From: Sphingomonas sp. ID1715
GTDB lineage: Bacteria; Pseudomonadota; Alphaproteobacteria; Sphingomonadales; Sphingomonadaceae
Length of the DNA stretch: 64,000 nucleotides
NCBI RefSeq assembly: GCF_013044515.1
Contig: NZ_JABEPR010000001.1
Location: 958,061 to 1,022,060 of the forward strand
Direction of reading: 5' to 3'
Shown here: one piece after another, positions 9,554 to 17,980 of the stretch
How the letters are laid out: each line of letters starts with the position of its first letter
Position numbering within the stretch: the first letter of the stretch is position 1
Made by a program: the position numbers and the translations under genes
Notes under the pieces: model-generated
What the model was told of the DNA's origin: nothing
Database searches by the model: none
Seen by the model: only the letters and a program-made list of their open reading frames with translations

Positions 9554-10176
9554 CGTTTCGCCTTTGCTTCCTTCGCGGCGGTGCGGGCGATGTCGCGGAT
9601 CGAGCCATCGTCGAGCAGCGCCACCTTTTCAGCCTTGGGCTTCGTGACCTTCACCTGCGCCGGGATCGTGCGCGGTTGCGGCAGCTCTTCGATCATGGCA
9701 ACGGCCTGCATCATCGGCGAACGCTTGATCGCGGGGATGACCGGCGCACCGTCGGACCGGGCATCGGGCACCACCGCCGGGCGCAGCACCGGCCGGGCGG
9801 GCGGTGCGCTGGCCACCGCCGCAGGTGGGGAAACCGTTTCGGCGCTGGCGAGCGCGGTGCGCGGCGCCTGCGCGGGCAGGCCCTCGCCCGGCACATAGGC
9901 GGCGAGCTGCACTTCGCTGGTCAGATACTGATCGACCTTCGGCGCCGCGAGCGCGAGCACTTCATTGTTGTAGGATTCGAGCTGCCTGAGGCTCGCGCGG
10001 GCGCTGAACTCGGTCTCGAGCGTGCGGATCTGGCTCTGGGTCAGCACGATCTTGCGCTCGACGCTCTCCAGCGCGGTGCGCTCGGCAGCCACCTGGAGCG
10101 AGACGAGGTAGAAAGAGAGCGCCGCGCCCGCGACGCCCGCCACCCATCCGATCGGACGCAAACGCCGTGCGATCAT
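9550..10176 (-). CDS. ftsL: FtsL-like divisome protein
   Basis: The gene sits in the canonical ftsL slot between rsmH and ftsI. The 208-aa product from the ATG at 10176 has a basic N-terminus, one transmembrane helix at about residues 10-30, and a periplasmic helical region (residues 33-85) with heptad-like spacing suited to the FtsL coiled coil that recruits FtsB/FtsQ. The remaining ~110 residues are Pro/Ala-rich and low complexity, making it longer than classical FtsL (~100-120 aa). The ATG overlaps the rsmH stop as ATGA; a TTG at 10191 is in frame but less convincing. FtsL sequence is poorly conserved, so the call relies on topology and synteny. Confidence 0.85.
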   Translation of the reverse strand: MIARRLRPIGWVAGVAGAALSFYLVSLQVAAERTALESVERKIVLTQSQIRTLETEFSARASLRQLESYNNEVLALAAPKVDQYLTSEVQLAAYVPGEGLPAQAPRTALASAETVSPPAAVASAPPARPVLRPAVVPDARSDGAPVIPAIKRSPMMQAVAMIEELPQPRTIPAQVKVTKPKAEKVALLDDGSIRDIARTAAKEAKAKR

Positions 10177-11096
10177 GCCGATACTCCCCAAGCTTCCGCC
10201 GTTGTTCTTTTCGCCACGCGCAGCGTCGCCGACCGTGCGCGCGGATTTGCCGCCGTCTCCGCGGCGCTCGGCCGCACGGCCTTGCCGACCGCCTCGAAGC
10301 TCGGCCGGCGCGACTTGGTTGACGGCAGGTGCCGCGAACCTGCGGGTGCCGCGCCGCTGCGATCGCGCAGGAACTGCTTCACGATGCGATCCTCGAGACT
10401 GTGGAAGGTGACGACTGCCAGCCGCCCGCCGGGCGCCAGCACGCGCTCCGCCGCTTCGAGGCCGTCCTGCAGCTCTTCCAGTTCGCGGTTCAGGTGGATG
10501 CGGATCGCCTGGAAGACCTGCACCGCCGGGTCCTTGTCCTTGCCCGGGATATAGCCGACCGACTTGCGCACGACGGTCGCGAGTTCGAGCGTGCGGGCGA
10601 GCGGCCGGGCGGCGACGATCGCGCGGGCGATGCGGCGCGAGCGGCGCTCCTCGCCCAGGCGGAAGATCACGTCGGCGATCTCGGCCTCGTCAGCCGTGTT
10701 CAGCCATTCGGCGGCGCTCAGCCCGGCCTGCTCCATCCGCATGTCGAGCGGCCCGTCATTCTGCACGGAAAAGCCGCGTTCGGCCTGGTCGAACTGCATC
10801 GACGACACGCCGATATCGAGCGTCACGCCATCGACCGGGAGCGCGTCGAGCGCCCCCAACGCCTCCTCCATTTCAGAGAAGCGCCGCTCGATCAGCGTCA
10901 GTCCGGGCAGCACCGGGGCAGCCAAGACCGCGTTCGGATCGCGATCGAAGGCAAAGACCGCGGCACCCTTGTCGAGCATCGCGCGCGTATAGCCGCCGGC
11001 GCCGAAGGTGCCGTCGACATGCCGCTCGCCGGGGGTGATGGCGAGCGCGTCGATCACTTCGGCGAGCATGACTGGAATGTGCGGAGCGGCGTTCAC
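10173..11096 (-). CDS. rsmH: 16S rRNA (cytosine(1402)-N(4))-methyltransferase
   Basis: RsmH (MraW) methylates N4 of C1402 in the 16S rRNA decoding centre using SAM. The 307-aa product starts at the GTG at 11096, giving [18 protein letters not shown], the typical N-terminus; this start overlaps the mraZ stop as GTGA. SAM-binding [14 protein letters not shown] follows, then [14 protein letters not shown], and near the C-terminus the conserved [20 protein letters not shown]. An upstream open frame exists but is only read-through of mraZ sequence. Confidence 0.96.
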   Translation of the reverse strand: MNAAPHIPVMLAEVIDALAITPGERHVDGTFGAGGYTRAMLDKGAAVFAFDRDPNAVLAAPVLPGLTLIERRFSEMEEALGALDALPVDGVTLDIGVSSMQFDQAERGFSVQNDGPLDMRMEQAGLSAAEWLNTADEAEIADVIFRLGEERRSRRIARAIVAARPLARTLELATVVRKSVGYIPGKDKDPAVQVFQAIRIHLNRELEELQDGLEAAERVLAPGGRLAVVTFHSLEDRIVKQFLRDRSGAAPAGSRHLPSTKSRRPSFEAVGKAVRPSAAETAANPRARSATLRVAKRTTAEAWGVSA

Positions 11097-11596
11097 TTGG
11101 CGGCCCGCTTGGCGCGCGTGAACTCGACGAGTTCCTTGAGCGTCGCATCGACGCCTTCGGCCGCCAGCAGCACGTCGGGATTCCAAATCTCGAAGAAATT
11201 TCCGGCACCGGAGAAGACGGCATCGGTACCCGGCAGCAGCTTCGCCTTCATCGCGTAGAAGTCCGGCAGGACGAAGCGGCCGCTGGAATCAAAGCCGGCG
11301 CTCTCCGTCAGCGCAAGCGCGCGGCGCTTCGCGTTGAAATCGATCGCATCGCCCTGCGCTTCGAGCATCTCTTCGCGGCGCTCCAGGCGATCATGGCTGC
11401 GCTTCAACCAGGCAGGGTCATAGGCGATCAGGCACGGATCCTGGGGGTGGAGCGCGATCACGACGGTGCGGGGGTCGCCGCCGCCGGCTTCTACATTGCG
11501 CTCGATCACGGCGCGCATGGATGCGGGGATGGCGACGCGGCCTTTGCCGTCGACCGCGGTCATCGCAAATCCGTTAAAGGCTTCTCTTTCGCCCAC
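11093..11596 (-). CDS. mraZ: Transcriptional regulator MraZ
   Basis: MraZ is the AbrB-fold (SpoVT-like) regulator that opens dcw clusters and represses its own operon. The 167-aa product holds two swapped-hairpin repeats: [19 protein letters not shown] near the N-terminus and [18 protein letters not shown] around residue 100. The GTG at 11596 is chosen because AAGAGG (reverse strand, 11603-11608) lies six bases upstream; the in-frame GTG at 11602 touches that Shine-Dalgarno directly. The stop overlaps rsmH. Four regularly spaced CGGG boxes about 120-150 bases upstream are its probable operator. Confidence 0.93.
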   Translation of the reverse strand: MGEREAFNGFAMTAVDGKGRVAIPASMRAVIERNVEAGGGDPRTVVIALHPQDPCLIAYDPAWLKRSHDRLERREEMLEAQGDAIDFNAKRRALALTESAGFDSSGRFVLPDFYAMKAKLLPGTDAVFSGAGNFFEIWNPDVLLAAEGVDATLKELVEFTRAKRAAK

Positions 11597-11713
11597 GCGC
11601 ACCCTCTTGGGCGGGGCGCAAAACCCTCTCGTTCCGAAAAGCGCGCCTTCACGCGCCCTCCGGGGACGAATCGTTCAAAGGGATGAGCCCCGCCTGTCCC
11701 GAAATACATATCT

Positions 11714-11748
11714 CGGGTCAGCGCGGGAAACAACGGGATTTTGCGGGA
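11714..11748 (-). promoter_or_regulatory. Putative MraZ operator: four 10-bp-spaced CGGG(A/T) boxes
   Basis: On the plus strand CGGGT (11714) and CGGGA (11724, 11734, 11744) recur with an exact 10-base period and 5-base spacers. MraZ in E. coli is known to bind direct TGGG-containing repeats spaced the same way upstream of mraZ. The site lies 118-152 bases upstream of the mraZ start and within the 256-base mraZ leader. Promoter hexamers are not clear by eye. Confidence 0.7.
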
Positions 11749-11852
11749 AAAAGCGGCTCTAGATCGGCAGAATGTCCGGTGCCGGCGGCACTTCGACGCG
11801 CCGCTGCCACCTTGTTCGTGGGATGTTCCGGGAAGTCACGGGGGTGGGCGGC

Positions 11853-12128
11853 CTATTTGGACGAGTCGGCGCTGTTCGATGCGGCGGGAGCGCCAGGCGT
11901 CACCCCGATTTCCGCGAGCGGTTCGCTCGGCGCTTCGGTGGCGTTCGCCGCCACCATATTGGCGACGACCTGCTCGGTCCGGTTCAGGCCCGGATCGGTG
12001 CTGTTGACCGGCTGGTGGCTGGCGCTCTCGAAGATCGCGGCGGAGATGGCGACGATCAGTAGGACCGCGCCCAGCCCGGTCAGCCCGACGCGAATTCTCT
12101 GCATGCCAGCGCGTTTGTCATCCGACAT
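11853..12128 (-). CDS. Small single-pass membrane protein of unknown function
   Basis: The 91-aa product starts at ATG 12128 (MSDDKRAGMQRIRVGL). A basic N-terminus precedes one hydrophobic helix at about residues 14-33, then a Pro/Ala/Glu-rich, probably periplasmic tail ending in NSADSSK. I do not recognise a family. It lies 38 bases downstream of the cysteine synthase on the same strand, so the two may be co-transcribed, and it is followed by the mraZ promoter region. A longer open frame upstream overlaps the cysteine synthase and is not needed. Confidence 0.6.
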   Translation of the reverse strand: MSDDKRAGMQRIRVGLTGLGAVLLIVAISAAIFESASHQPVNSTDPGLNRTEQVVANMVAANATEAPSEPLAEIGVTPGAPAASNSADSSK

Positions 12129-12166
12129 TGCGTGCCTGTGTAACCCCAAACGGCGCGAACGCAAAA

Positions 12167-13141
12167 TCACGCTGTCGTGGCGAGGCCCTTTGCCGCCAGC
12201 CATTCGGGATTATAAAGCGTCGATAGATAGCGAAAGCCGGTGTCGCACAGGATCGTGACGATCCGTTTGCCGGGTCCGAGCTGCCGCGCCAGCGCCATCG
12301 CGCCGGCAACGTTGATCCCCGACGAGAGGCCGAGGCACAGCCCTTCCTCCTTCAGCAAGGCCTGAACCTGGGCGAGCCCCTCGGCATCCGAAATGCGGAA
12401 CTGGGTATCGACCGGCGCGCCTTCCAGATTGGCGGTGATCCGGCCCTGGCCGATGCCCTCGGCGACGGAACTCCCTTCAGAGCGCAGCTCGCCACAGGCA
12501 TAATAGCTGTAAAGCGCGGCGCCATGCGGATCGGTCAGCGCGATCGTGACCTCCGGATCCTTGGCTTTCAGCCCAAGGCCCACGCCAGCCAATGTGCCAC
12601 CGGTTCCCACCGCGCAGGTGAAGCCGTCGATACGACCGTCCATCTGCGTCCAAATCTCTTCGGCGGTCCAGCGGATGTGCGCGCGCCGGTTGGCGATGTT
12701 GTCGAATTGATTGGCCCAGAGCGCATTCGGCGTCTCCTCCGCGATCCGGCGCGAGGTATGCACGAAGTGGCAGGGGCTCGAATAAGGCGCGGCGGCGACC
12801 AGCACGAGCTCGGCGCCGAGCGCGCGAAGGGTATCCATCTTCTCCCGGCTCTGCGTTTCCGGCATCACGATAATCGTCTTGTAGCCCTTGGCATTGGCGA
12901 CGAGCGCCAGGCCGATGCCGGTATTGCCCGCAGTCCCCTCGACAAACGTGCCGCCGGCCGCGATCAAGCCCTTTTCCTCGGCATCCTCGACGATGCCGAG
13001 CGCCGCGCGGTCCTTGACGGAAGCGCCGGGGTTCAGGAACTCGCATTTGCCGTAGATGTCGCAGCCGGTCGCTTCGCTCGGCCCCTTCAGGCGCACGAGC
13101 GGCGTGTTGCCGATCAGCGCCAGCGTATCGGGTGTCGTCAT
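12167..13141 (-). CDS. Cysteine synthase (CysK-like, PLP-dependent)
   Basis: O-acetylserine sulfhydrylase-family enzyme, expected to make cysteine from O-acetylserine and sulfide in the cytoplasm. The 324-aa product starts at ATG 13141 and shows LIGNTPLVRL at residues 8-17, the PLP lysine in LNPGASVKDRAALG, the substrate loop GTAGNTGIGLAL, and the phosphate-binding GTGGTLAGV. The SSGIN motif near the C-terminus also fits. The central VAAAPYSSPCHFV region resembles the alphaproteobacterial CysA-like subgroup rather than CysM or cystathionine beta-synthase. It diverges from the deoxyinosine glycosylase gene with a 75-base gap. I leave the symbol blank because cysK/cysM paralogues cannot be separated here. 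Confidence 0.88.
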   Translation of the reverse strand: MTTPDTLALIGNTPLVRLKGPSEATGCDIYGKCEFLNPGASVKDRAALGIVEDAEEKGLIAAGGTFVEGTAGNTGIGLALVANAKGYKTIIVMPETQSREKMDTLRALGAELVLVAAAPYSSPCHFVHTSRRIAEETPNALWANQFDNIANRRAHIRWTAEEIWTQMDGRIDGFTCAVGTGGTLAGVGLGLKAKDPEVTIALTDPHGAALYSYYACGELRSEGSSVAEGIGQGRITANLEGAPVDTQFRISDAEGLAQVQALLKEEGLCLGLSSGINVAGAMALARQLGPGKRIVTILCDTGFRYLSTLYNPEWLAAKGLATTA

Positions 13142-13216
13142 GGCATGGAGGTAGGCGGCGCGACGGCTGCGAACAAGCAGCCTTGTCTTTGCACCGGCGA
13201 AGCGATCATTGAGCCG

Positions 13217-13699
13217 ATGCGCCATGCTTCGTTCCCGCCGGTCGTCGACGAGCAGACGCGGATCCTCGTGCTCGGCAGCCTGCCGGGCGCCCGGTCACTG
13301 GCCGCGGCTCGCTATTACGCCCATCCGCGCAACCAATTCTGGCGCCTGCTGGGCGATGTGCTCGGCCTGCCTCTGCCGGCCCTGGACTATGAGCAGCGCC
13401 TGCAATCGCTGCTTTCCAGGGGCGTGGGGCTGTGGGACGTCGTCGCCGACGCCGAACGCCAAGGCAGCCTCGATACCGCCATCAAGGATGCCCGACCGAA
13501 TGATCTTCAGCAGCTCGTCGGATCGCTTCCGCAACTGCGAACGATCGGGTTCAACGGCGGCACGGCGGCCCGGATCGGCACGGCAGCGTTGGGTCAGTGG
13601 GCGAATCGCATCCGCCTCATGCCGCTTCCGTCCAGTAGCCCGGCGCATGCAATCCCTTACGAGCGCAAGCTTGAACGCTGGAAAGCGCTGGCGGACTGA
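13217..13699 (+). CDS. DNA-deoxyinosine glycosylase (uracil-DNA glycosylase superfamily, family 6-like)
   Basis: The 160-aa protein contains the signature LVLGSLPGARSLAAARYYAHPRNQFWRLL near residues 17-45, which matches hypoxanthine-DNA glycosylases that excise deaminated adenine from DNA. The C-terminal LPSSSPAHA loop (about residue 140) corresponds to the DNA-intercalating motif of the UDG fold. The start ATG (13217) gives a protein of normal length; the open frame extends far upstream only because it is antisense to the cysteine synthase. It probably shares a divergent promoter region with that gene. Confidence 0.85.
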   Translation: MRHASFPPVVDEQTRILVLGSLPGARSLAAARYYAHPRNQFWRLLGDVLGLPLPALDYEQRLQSLLSRGVGLWDVVADAERQGSLDTAIKDARPNDLQQLVGSLPQLRTIGFNGGTAARIGTAALGQWANRIRLMPLPSSSPAHAIPYERKLERWKALAD

Positions 13700-13810
13700 A
13701 CCTCAAGCCCCCGTTTTTCCACGAATGACAGCGCTGGACAGTCGAACGTCATGTTACAGAATCACGTTCCGCTTGACCGATCTTGCTGCACCCGCGAAAG
13801 CTTGGGCCCT

Positions 13811-14191
13811 ATGACCAAGCTCATTCCCCTTTCCGCCGTTGCGGCGCTGCTGGTCCTCGGCGGCTGCAACAAGTCCGAACCCGAGGTGATCGACACCAAT
13901 CCCGATCCGATGGCGAACCAGATCGCCAATGCCGCGCCGGTCGAGCTGCCGCCGGCCGTGACGGACAGCGCCATCTATCGCTGCAAGGACAACTCGATCG
14001 TCTATGTCGACTTCCTGGGCGACAAGACCAGCGCCAATGTCCGCACGTCGAAGGAAGGCACGCCGACCCAGGTCAAGGCGCCGGCCGAAGGCGGCACGAT
14101 GGCTGGCGGCAACGGCTTCTCGGTGTCGGGCAGCGGCAAGACCGTGCAGATCGCGGTCAATGGCGGCGCCGCGCAGAGCTGCTCACGCTAA
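13811..14191 (+). CDS. Predicted lipoprotein, possibly MliC-like
   Basis: The 126-aa product starts MTKLIPLSAVAALLVLGGCN: a signal peptide with the lipobox LGGC at residues 15-18, so it should be lipidated and membrane anchored. The mature part holds a single compact domain with IYRCKDNSIVYVDF and two cysteines. This faintly resembles the MliC family of c-type lysozyme inhibitors, but the match is too weak to assign. It is alone on the plus strand; a GC stem-loop follows, between it and the convergent luxI-type gene. Confidence 0.7.
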   Translation: MTKLIPLSAVAALLVLGGCNKSEPEVIDTNPDPMANQIANAAPVELPPAVTDSAIYRCKDNSIVYVDFLGDKTSANVRTSKEGTPTQVKAPAEGGTMAGGNGFSVSGSGKTVQIAVNGGAAQSCSR

Positions 14192-14199
14192 ACTGATCA

Positions 14200-14221
14200 G
14201 GGCCGGCGACCGCGCCGGCCC
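14200..14221. terminator. GC-rich stem-loop between convergent genes
   Basis: GGGCCGGCG (14200-14208), loop ACCG, CGCCGGCCC (14213-14221). The perfect 9-bp stem lies between two stop codons of convergent genes. There is no T-run on either side, so intrinsic termination is only possible, not clear. Confidence 0.45.
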
Positions 14222-14224
14222 GCT

Positions 14225-15046
14225 TCACGCCGCGCCGGGAACCGCGGCAAGGTCGCTTTGGTTGCGGCGCACATAGTCGAACGCGCGCTTGTTGAGCTTC
14301 GGGTTGGACACCGTCCGCATGATGCTCTGCGCCACTTCACGAGCGTCGCTGTCTTGCGGCATCAACGACGCGGTGAGCGCCGACGACAGCGCCAGGTCGG
14401 CCGCGCGCTCATGGATCGTCCGCTTGTCAGACGGGTCAGGCAGCAGCTTGATATAGCCCTGTTCCGGCAAGTCGAAATCACGGCGGATCTTGGCGATGGC
14501 CACGTCGCTGGCATCGATCTCGAATGCGATCCCGGTGCCTTCTCCGAAATCGATCGGATCGCCGAGCAATTTCACGCGCCAGCCCATCTGGATGAATAGC
14601 GGCAGCAGCCGCACCTCGGCAAAGGCGACGCAGCGCGTGCCGCCGGTCGCACGGGTCAGCTCGAGCGGCGTGATCATCTGGCAGGCGCGCCGACGCTGAT
14701 TGTGCCGCGCTCCGCCCGTCTCCAGGCAGATACCGCGCGTAATCTCCCACACGCCGGGGCCCGTCGGATCGGGCGTGCCGGGGGCGAGCGCATGGCTGAA
14801 CACGTCCATCAGCAACGACCGGTCGTCGGTAGGCCGATAACGACAGGCCATGGTCAGCTGATTGTTGACGTCGAACGAGAAGCCGTAAACCGCGCGCTCG
14901 TCGTCATATTGATCCATCTCGAGACCGTCGCGCACGGGGATGCGCCAGCCGAGTTCGTCGACGAACACGGCTTTTCTCAATCTATGAAACTCTTCGATTT
15001 CACGCTCGTACAGCGCGCGATTATCGTTCGCGACCACGTGCAACAT
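14225..15046 (-). CDS. Acyl-homoserine-lactone synthase (LuxI family) with C-terminal extension
   Basis: LuxI-type enzymes make N-acyl-homoserine lactones from SAM and acyl-ACP, releasing methylthioadenosine. All classical N-terminal residues are in place at the usual numbers: R24, F28, W34, D45 and D48, then the CRYRPT arginine (R69) and the E...R pair in VWEITRGICL. This indicates a competent active site. The protein is 273 aa, about 50-70 longer than typical LuxI; the additional C-terminal part (from about residue 205) is helical-looking and unfamiliar. It lies 28 bases downstream of a LuxR-type gene on the same strand, forming a likely luxR-luxI transcript. Confidence 0.92.
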   Translation of the reverse strand: MLHVVANDNRALYEREIEEFHRLRKAVFVDELGWRIPVRDGLEMDQYDDERAVYGFSFDVNNQLTMACRYRPTDDRSLLMDVFSHALAPGTPDPTGPGVWEITRGICLETGGARHNQRRRACQMITPLELTRATGGTRCVAFAEVRLLPLFIQMGWRVKLLGDPIDFGEGTGIAFEIDASDVAIAKIRRDFDLPEQGYIKLLPDPSDKRTIHERAADLALSSALTASLMPQDSDAREVAQSIMRTVSNPKLNKRAFDYVRRNQSDLAAVPGAA

Positions 15047-15074
15047 GTTGTAAGCGACCCCCGCTCGACGGCTG

Positions 15075-15725
15075 TCAGCCGTTCTGGGTCAGCTTATACG
15101 TGAAATTCTGTGAACTTGAAGAGCAGTTCTCAAGATTCGTCACAGCCAGCCAGCCGCGGCGTGCCGCGAGCGCAATGGCTTCGCCCACATTGTCCGCGCC
15201 GAGCTTGGCCGCAGCCTTGTCCATCGCTTCGGAGACGGCGTTCACCGTCAGCTTCGCTTCCTCCGCGATGTCGATCGGCGCAAGACCGGCCAGGCGCCGG
15301 CCGAGAACGTAGCGCTCGCGCAGCGTCAGCCCACATTCGGTATCGACATCGTCGGCGAGTTCCTGCAGCGCCAGCACGCGCGCGGCGAACAGCTCGGCAT
15401 AGCCCCGCACTCGCGCCCACGCCTCGCGGGACAGCGGCCGGTTCGGTCGGGCGAGTAAAACGAGCGCACCGGGCAAGGCGCTCGCTTCCACTTCCACCGT
15501 CAGCACGTCCGTCGCATTGATCAGCGATGCCATGTCGCCCGCAGCCGGGACCAATTGCTCGCCCGATCGGGCGAGGCAGAAATGGCCGTCGATGCCATGT
15601 TCCTCGAGTGCTCCCGCAAACAGCTCGACGAGTGACTCAATATCGGGCGCGATCATCAAACCGCCCCGCAGCCGGGCGGTGGCGGGCAGGTCATCGACAG
15701 GGGCACGGCGGGTGGAGATGCTCAC
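15075..15725 (-). CDS. LuxR-type transcriptional regulator with atypical sensor domain
   Basis: The 216-aa product ends in a LuxR/FixJ helix-turn-helix: LTLRERYVLGRRLAGLAPID, then IAEEAKLTVNAVSEAMDKA, then a KLGADNVGEAIALA helix (about residues 137-195). The N-terminal domain is short, about 125 residues. It lacks the W-x3-Y and the D-P pair that line the acyl-homoserine-lactone pocket of TraR and LasR. It lies directly upstream of the luxI-type gene, so it is presumably its partner, but ligand binding by the usual residues is not expected. It is divergent from the GGDEF-EAL gene across 96 bases that hold nested dyads. Confidence 0.85.
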   Translation of the reverse strand: MSISTRRAPVDDLPATARLRGGLMIAPDIESLVELFAGALEEHGIDGHFCLARSGEQLVPAAGDMASLINATDVLTVEVEASALPGALVLLARPNRPLSREAWARVRGYAELFAARVLALQELADDVDTECGLTLRERYVLGRRLAGLAPIDIAEEAKLTVNAVSEAMDKAAAKLGADNVGEAIALAARRGWLAVTNLENCSSSSQNFTYKLTQNG

Positions 15726-15748
15726 GGTGAACGTGATGCCCGAACAAG

Positions 15749-15799
15749 GTTAACAGACCGTTTCGAAAACGGCACGGAGCAGGTAAGAACGCGTTAACC
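15749..15799. promoter_or_regulatory. Nested inverted repeats in the luxR / GGDEF-EAL divergent promoter region
   Basis: An outer pair GGTTAAC (about 15749-15755) and GTTAACC (about 15793-15799) flanks an inner dyad CCGTTT-CGA-AAACGG (about 15758-15772). The inner 15-20 bp dyad has the size of a LuxR-type operator; the outer arms look like CtrA TTAACC half-sites. Either protein could control both divergent genes from here. No binding evidence exists. Confidence 0.45.
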
Positions 15800-15821
15800 C
15801 TTCGCCGGTATCCCGCCTGCT

Positions 15822-17939
15822 GTGAGGGACGCGCAGCCGCAAAAGAGAGTCGTAAAGGACCGCCACGGCACGAAGCCGATGCGTGATCCCGCCGCGGCAG
15901 CCAAGGCTCTCGATCTCGCCGGCCTCGGCACACTGACGATCGCTTCGCTCGGGAGTGTCATCGACGCCGACAAGCGCGCGGCGGAACTCCTATCCGCCAA
16001 GGCCCGCACCACCGGACTGGCCCTGCTGCGCCTCGTCGATCGAACCATCGGCCCCGTGGTCGTCCGCGCCATCCGGCAGGCGCTGAGCGGATCGCCGGTC
16101 ACTATCGCCATTTCCGGCCGCACGCTGAATGGCGCCGTGCTGCACGTCGATGCCGGGCTCAGCCGCGGCGAGGCAGGCGATGGCGGCCCCGCCCTGTTCG
16201 TCACGCTGATGGACCGGACCGAAGAGCGCGAGGAGATCGCCGACCTGAACCGCACGGTCGAACATCTCTGGTACACGGTCGAGCTCAATCCGCAGCTGCC
16301 CTGGGTCGCCGACAACGACAAGGGCGTCACCCGGGTCACCGAACGCTATCTGAAGATGGTCGGCCTGGCCGAAGAACAGGCGCTTGGCTTTCTCGGCTGG
16401 ATGCATGTGCTCCACCCCGAGGACTTGCCGCGGATGCAGGCGACGGTCGGCAACGCATTGATGAACGGCACGCCGCACGACGTGCGTTGTCGCTTCAAGA
16501 TGGCCGATGGCAGCTATCGCTGGATGCGCTCCCGCGCCTTCCCGCGCCGCGACGAAGAGGGCAATATCGTCCGCTGGTACGGCTATACCGAAGACATTCA
16601 CGAAATCGTCCTGGCCGAGATCGAGACGCGCTGGGCGGCCGAGCACGACCCGCTGACCGGCCTGCCCAACCGCAACCTGTTCAACCAACGCCTGGACGAG
16701 CTGACCAGCCGCGCCGCCGACGGCCTCGGCCGGCTCGGGCTCGTCATGTTGGACCTCGATCACTTCAAGGACGTGAACGACATCCTGGGCCATCACGCCG
16801 GCGACCGGTTGCTCGCCCAGTTTGCCAAGGTGCTGCAGGAAAACATCACCCTGCAGGCGACAGTGGCGCGGCTGGGCGGCGACGAGTTCGCGATCCTGCT
16901 GCCCGGCGTCGAGGGACCCGAAGCGATCGAAAGCCTGGTCGACGATCTGTTCACCGCGCTCAAGACACCGCTGCGCCTCGGCGGCCGCGAGTTCGACTGC
17001 AGGGCCAGCGCCGGCGCCGCCATCTTCCCGCTGCACGCGTCCAACGCGTCCGAGCTGTTCAAGCATGCGGACATCGCGCTCTACGAGGCGAAGAATGCCG
17101 GGCGCGGCCGCTTCATGAGCTTCGAGCCGGCCATGCGCAGCAAGATGCAGCGGCGCGTGGCGATGATCAACATTGGCCGCGAAGCGGTCGAAAACAAGCG
17201 GCTGATTCCCTTCTACCAGCCCCAGGTCTCGATGGAGACCGGGCAGATCGTCGGCTTCGAAGCGCTCTTGCGACGCCGCGACCGCTCGGGCCAGATCTGC
17301 CTGCCGGGCACCATCGCCGAAGCCTTCAATGATTTCGAAGTGGCCGAGGCGATCGGCATTGCGATGCTCGACATGGTCATCGCCGACATGATCGACTGGC
17401 GCAACCAGGGGCTCGAGTTCGGCAAGATGTCGATCAACGCCTCGGCGGCCGAGTTCCGCAACCGCGACTTCATCACGCGCCTGACCGATCACATGGACGG
17501 CGCCGGCATCCCACGCGAGCGCCTCGTCATCGAAGTGACCGAAGGCGTGTTCGTCGGCCGCTCGGCACCGATGGCGAACGACCTGATCACGGAACTGAAG
17601 CAGGCCGGCTTCGGTATTTCGCTCGACGATTTCGGCACCGGCTATGCGTCGCTGACGCACCTGCGCGAAATTCCGGTCGACGCGCTCAAGATCGACCGCA
17701 GCTTCATTCAAGACCTGTTCGGCGACACCGGCGTCGACAGCGCCGCCATCGTTTCCGCCATAATCAAGCTCGGTCAGGGCCTCGGCAAGACGGTGGTCGC
17801 GGAGGGCATCGAGACTGATCGCCAGGCCGAGTTCCTGCGCCAGCATGGCTGCTCGACCGGCCAGGGCTATCTGTTCGGCCGCCCCGCCCCCAAGTCCGTG
17901 GTCGCGGACCTGCTCTCCCAAACCCGCAGATCCGCCTGA
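15822..17939 (+). CDS. PAS-GGDEF-EAL cyclic-di-GMP turnover protein
   Basis: The 705-aa soluble-looking protein has an N-terminal region of unclear fold (1-135), a PAS domain at about 140-265 (VADNDKGVTRVTERYLKMVG, DGSYRWMRSRAFPRR), a GGDEF domain at about 272-430 and an EAL domain at about 445-700. The GGDEF motif (RLGGDEFAILL) is intact; an RxxD inhibitory site is absent five residues upstream. The phosphodiesterase motifs are intact too: GFEALLRR, INASAAEF, DDFGTGYASL, KIDRSF and VVAEGIE. It could therefore make or degrade c-di-GMP. It is divergent from the quorum-sensing pair, which suggests linked control. An alternative ATG is at 15879. Confidence 0.93.
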   Translation: MRDAQPQKRVVKDRHGTKPMRDPAAAAKALDLAGLGTLTIASLGSVIDADKRAAELLSAKARTTGLALLRLVDRTIGPVVVRAIRQALSGSPVTIAISGRTLNGAVLHVDAGLSRGEAGDGGPALFVTLMDRTEEREEIADLNRTVEHLWYTVELNPQLPWVADNDKGVTRVTERYLKMVGLAEEQALGFLGWMHVLHPEDLPRMQATVGNALMNGTPHDVRCRFKMADGSYRWMRSRAFPRRDEEGNIVRWYGYTEDIHEIVLAEIETRWAAEHDPLTGLPNRNLFNQRLDELTSRAADGLGRLGLVMLDLDHFKDVNDILGHHAGDRLLAQFAKVLQENITLQATVARLGGDEFAILLPGVEGPEAIESLVDDLFTALKTPLRLGGREFDCRASAGAAIFPLHASNASELFKHADIALYEAKNAGRGRFMSFEPAMRSKMQRRVAMINIGREAVENKRLIPFYQPQVSMETGQIVGFEALLRRRDRSGQICLPGTIAEAFNDFEVAEAIGIAMLDMVIADMIDWRNQGLEFGKMSINASAAEFRNRDFITRLTDHMDGAGIPRERLVIEVTEGVFVGRSAPMANDLITELKQAGFGISLDDFGTGYASLTHLREIPVDALKIDRSFIQDLFGDTGVDSAAIVSAIIKLGQGLGKTVVAEGIETDRQAEFLRQHGCSTGQGYLFGRPAPKSVVADLLSQTRRSA

Positions 17940-17980
17940 TCCCCTAGGAATGGCTGGCGCACCCGGCTAAGGGCGCGGCC

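Noticed and set aside
6440..9898. A 1152-codon plus-strand open frame
   Set aside because: It is antisense to murE, ftsI and ftsL, which have all their motifs; long antisense frames are expected at this GC content. Composition (Arg/His/Asp-rich) is that of a shadow.
12204..13216. Plus-strand frame upstream of the deoxyinosine glycosylase
   Set aside because: Antisense to the cysteine synthase; the glycosylase similarity begins only after the ATG at 13217.
15990..17921. A 643-codon minus-strand open frame
   Set aside because: It is the reverse-frame shadow of the PAS-GGDEF-EAL gene; no recognisable domain.
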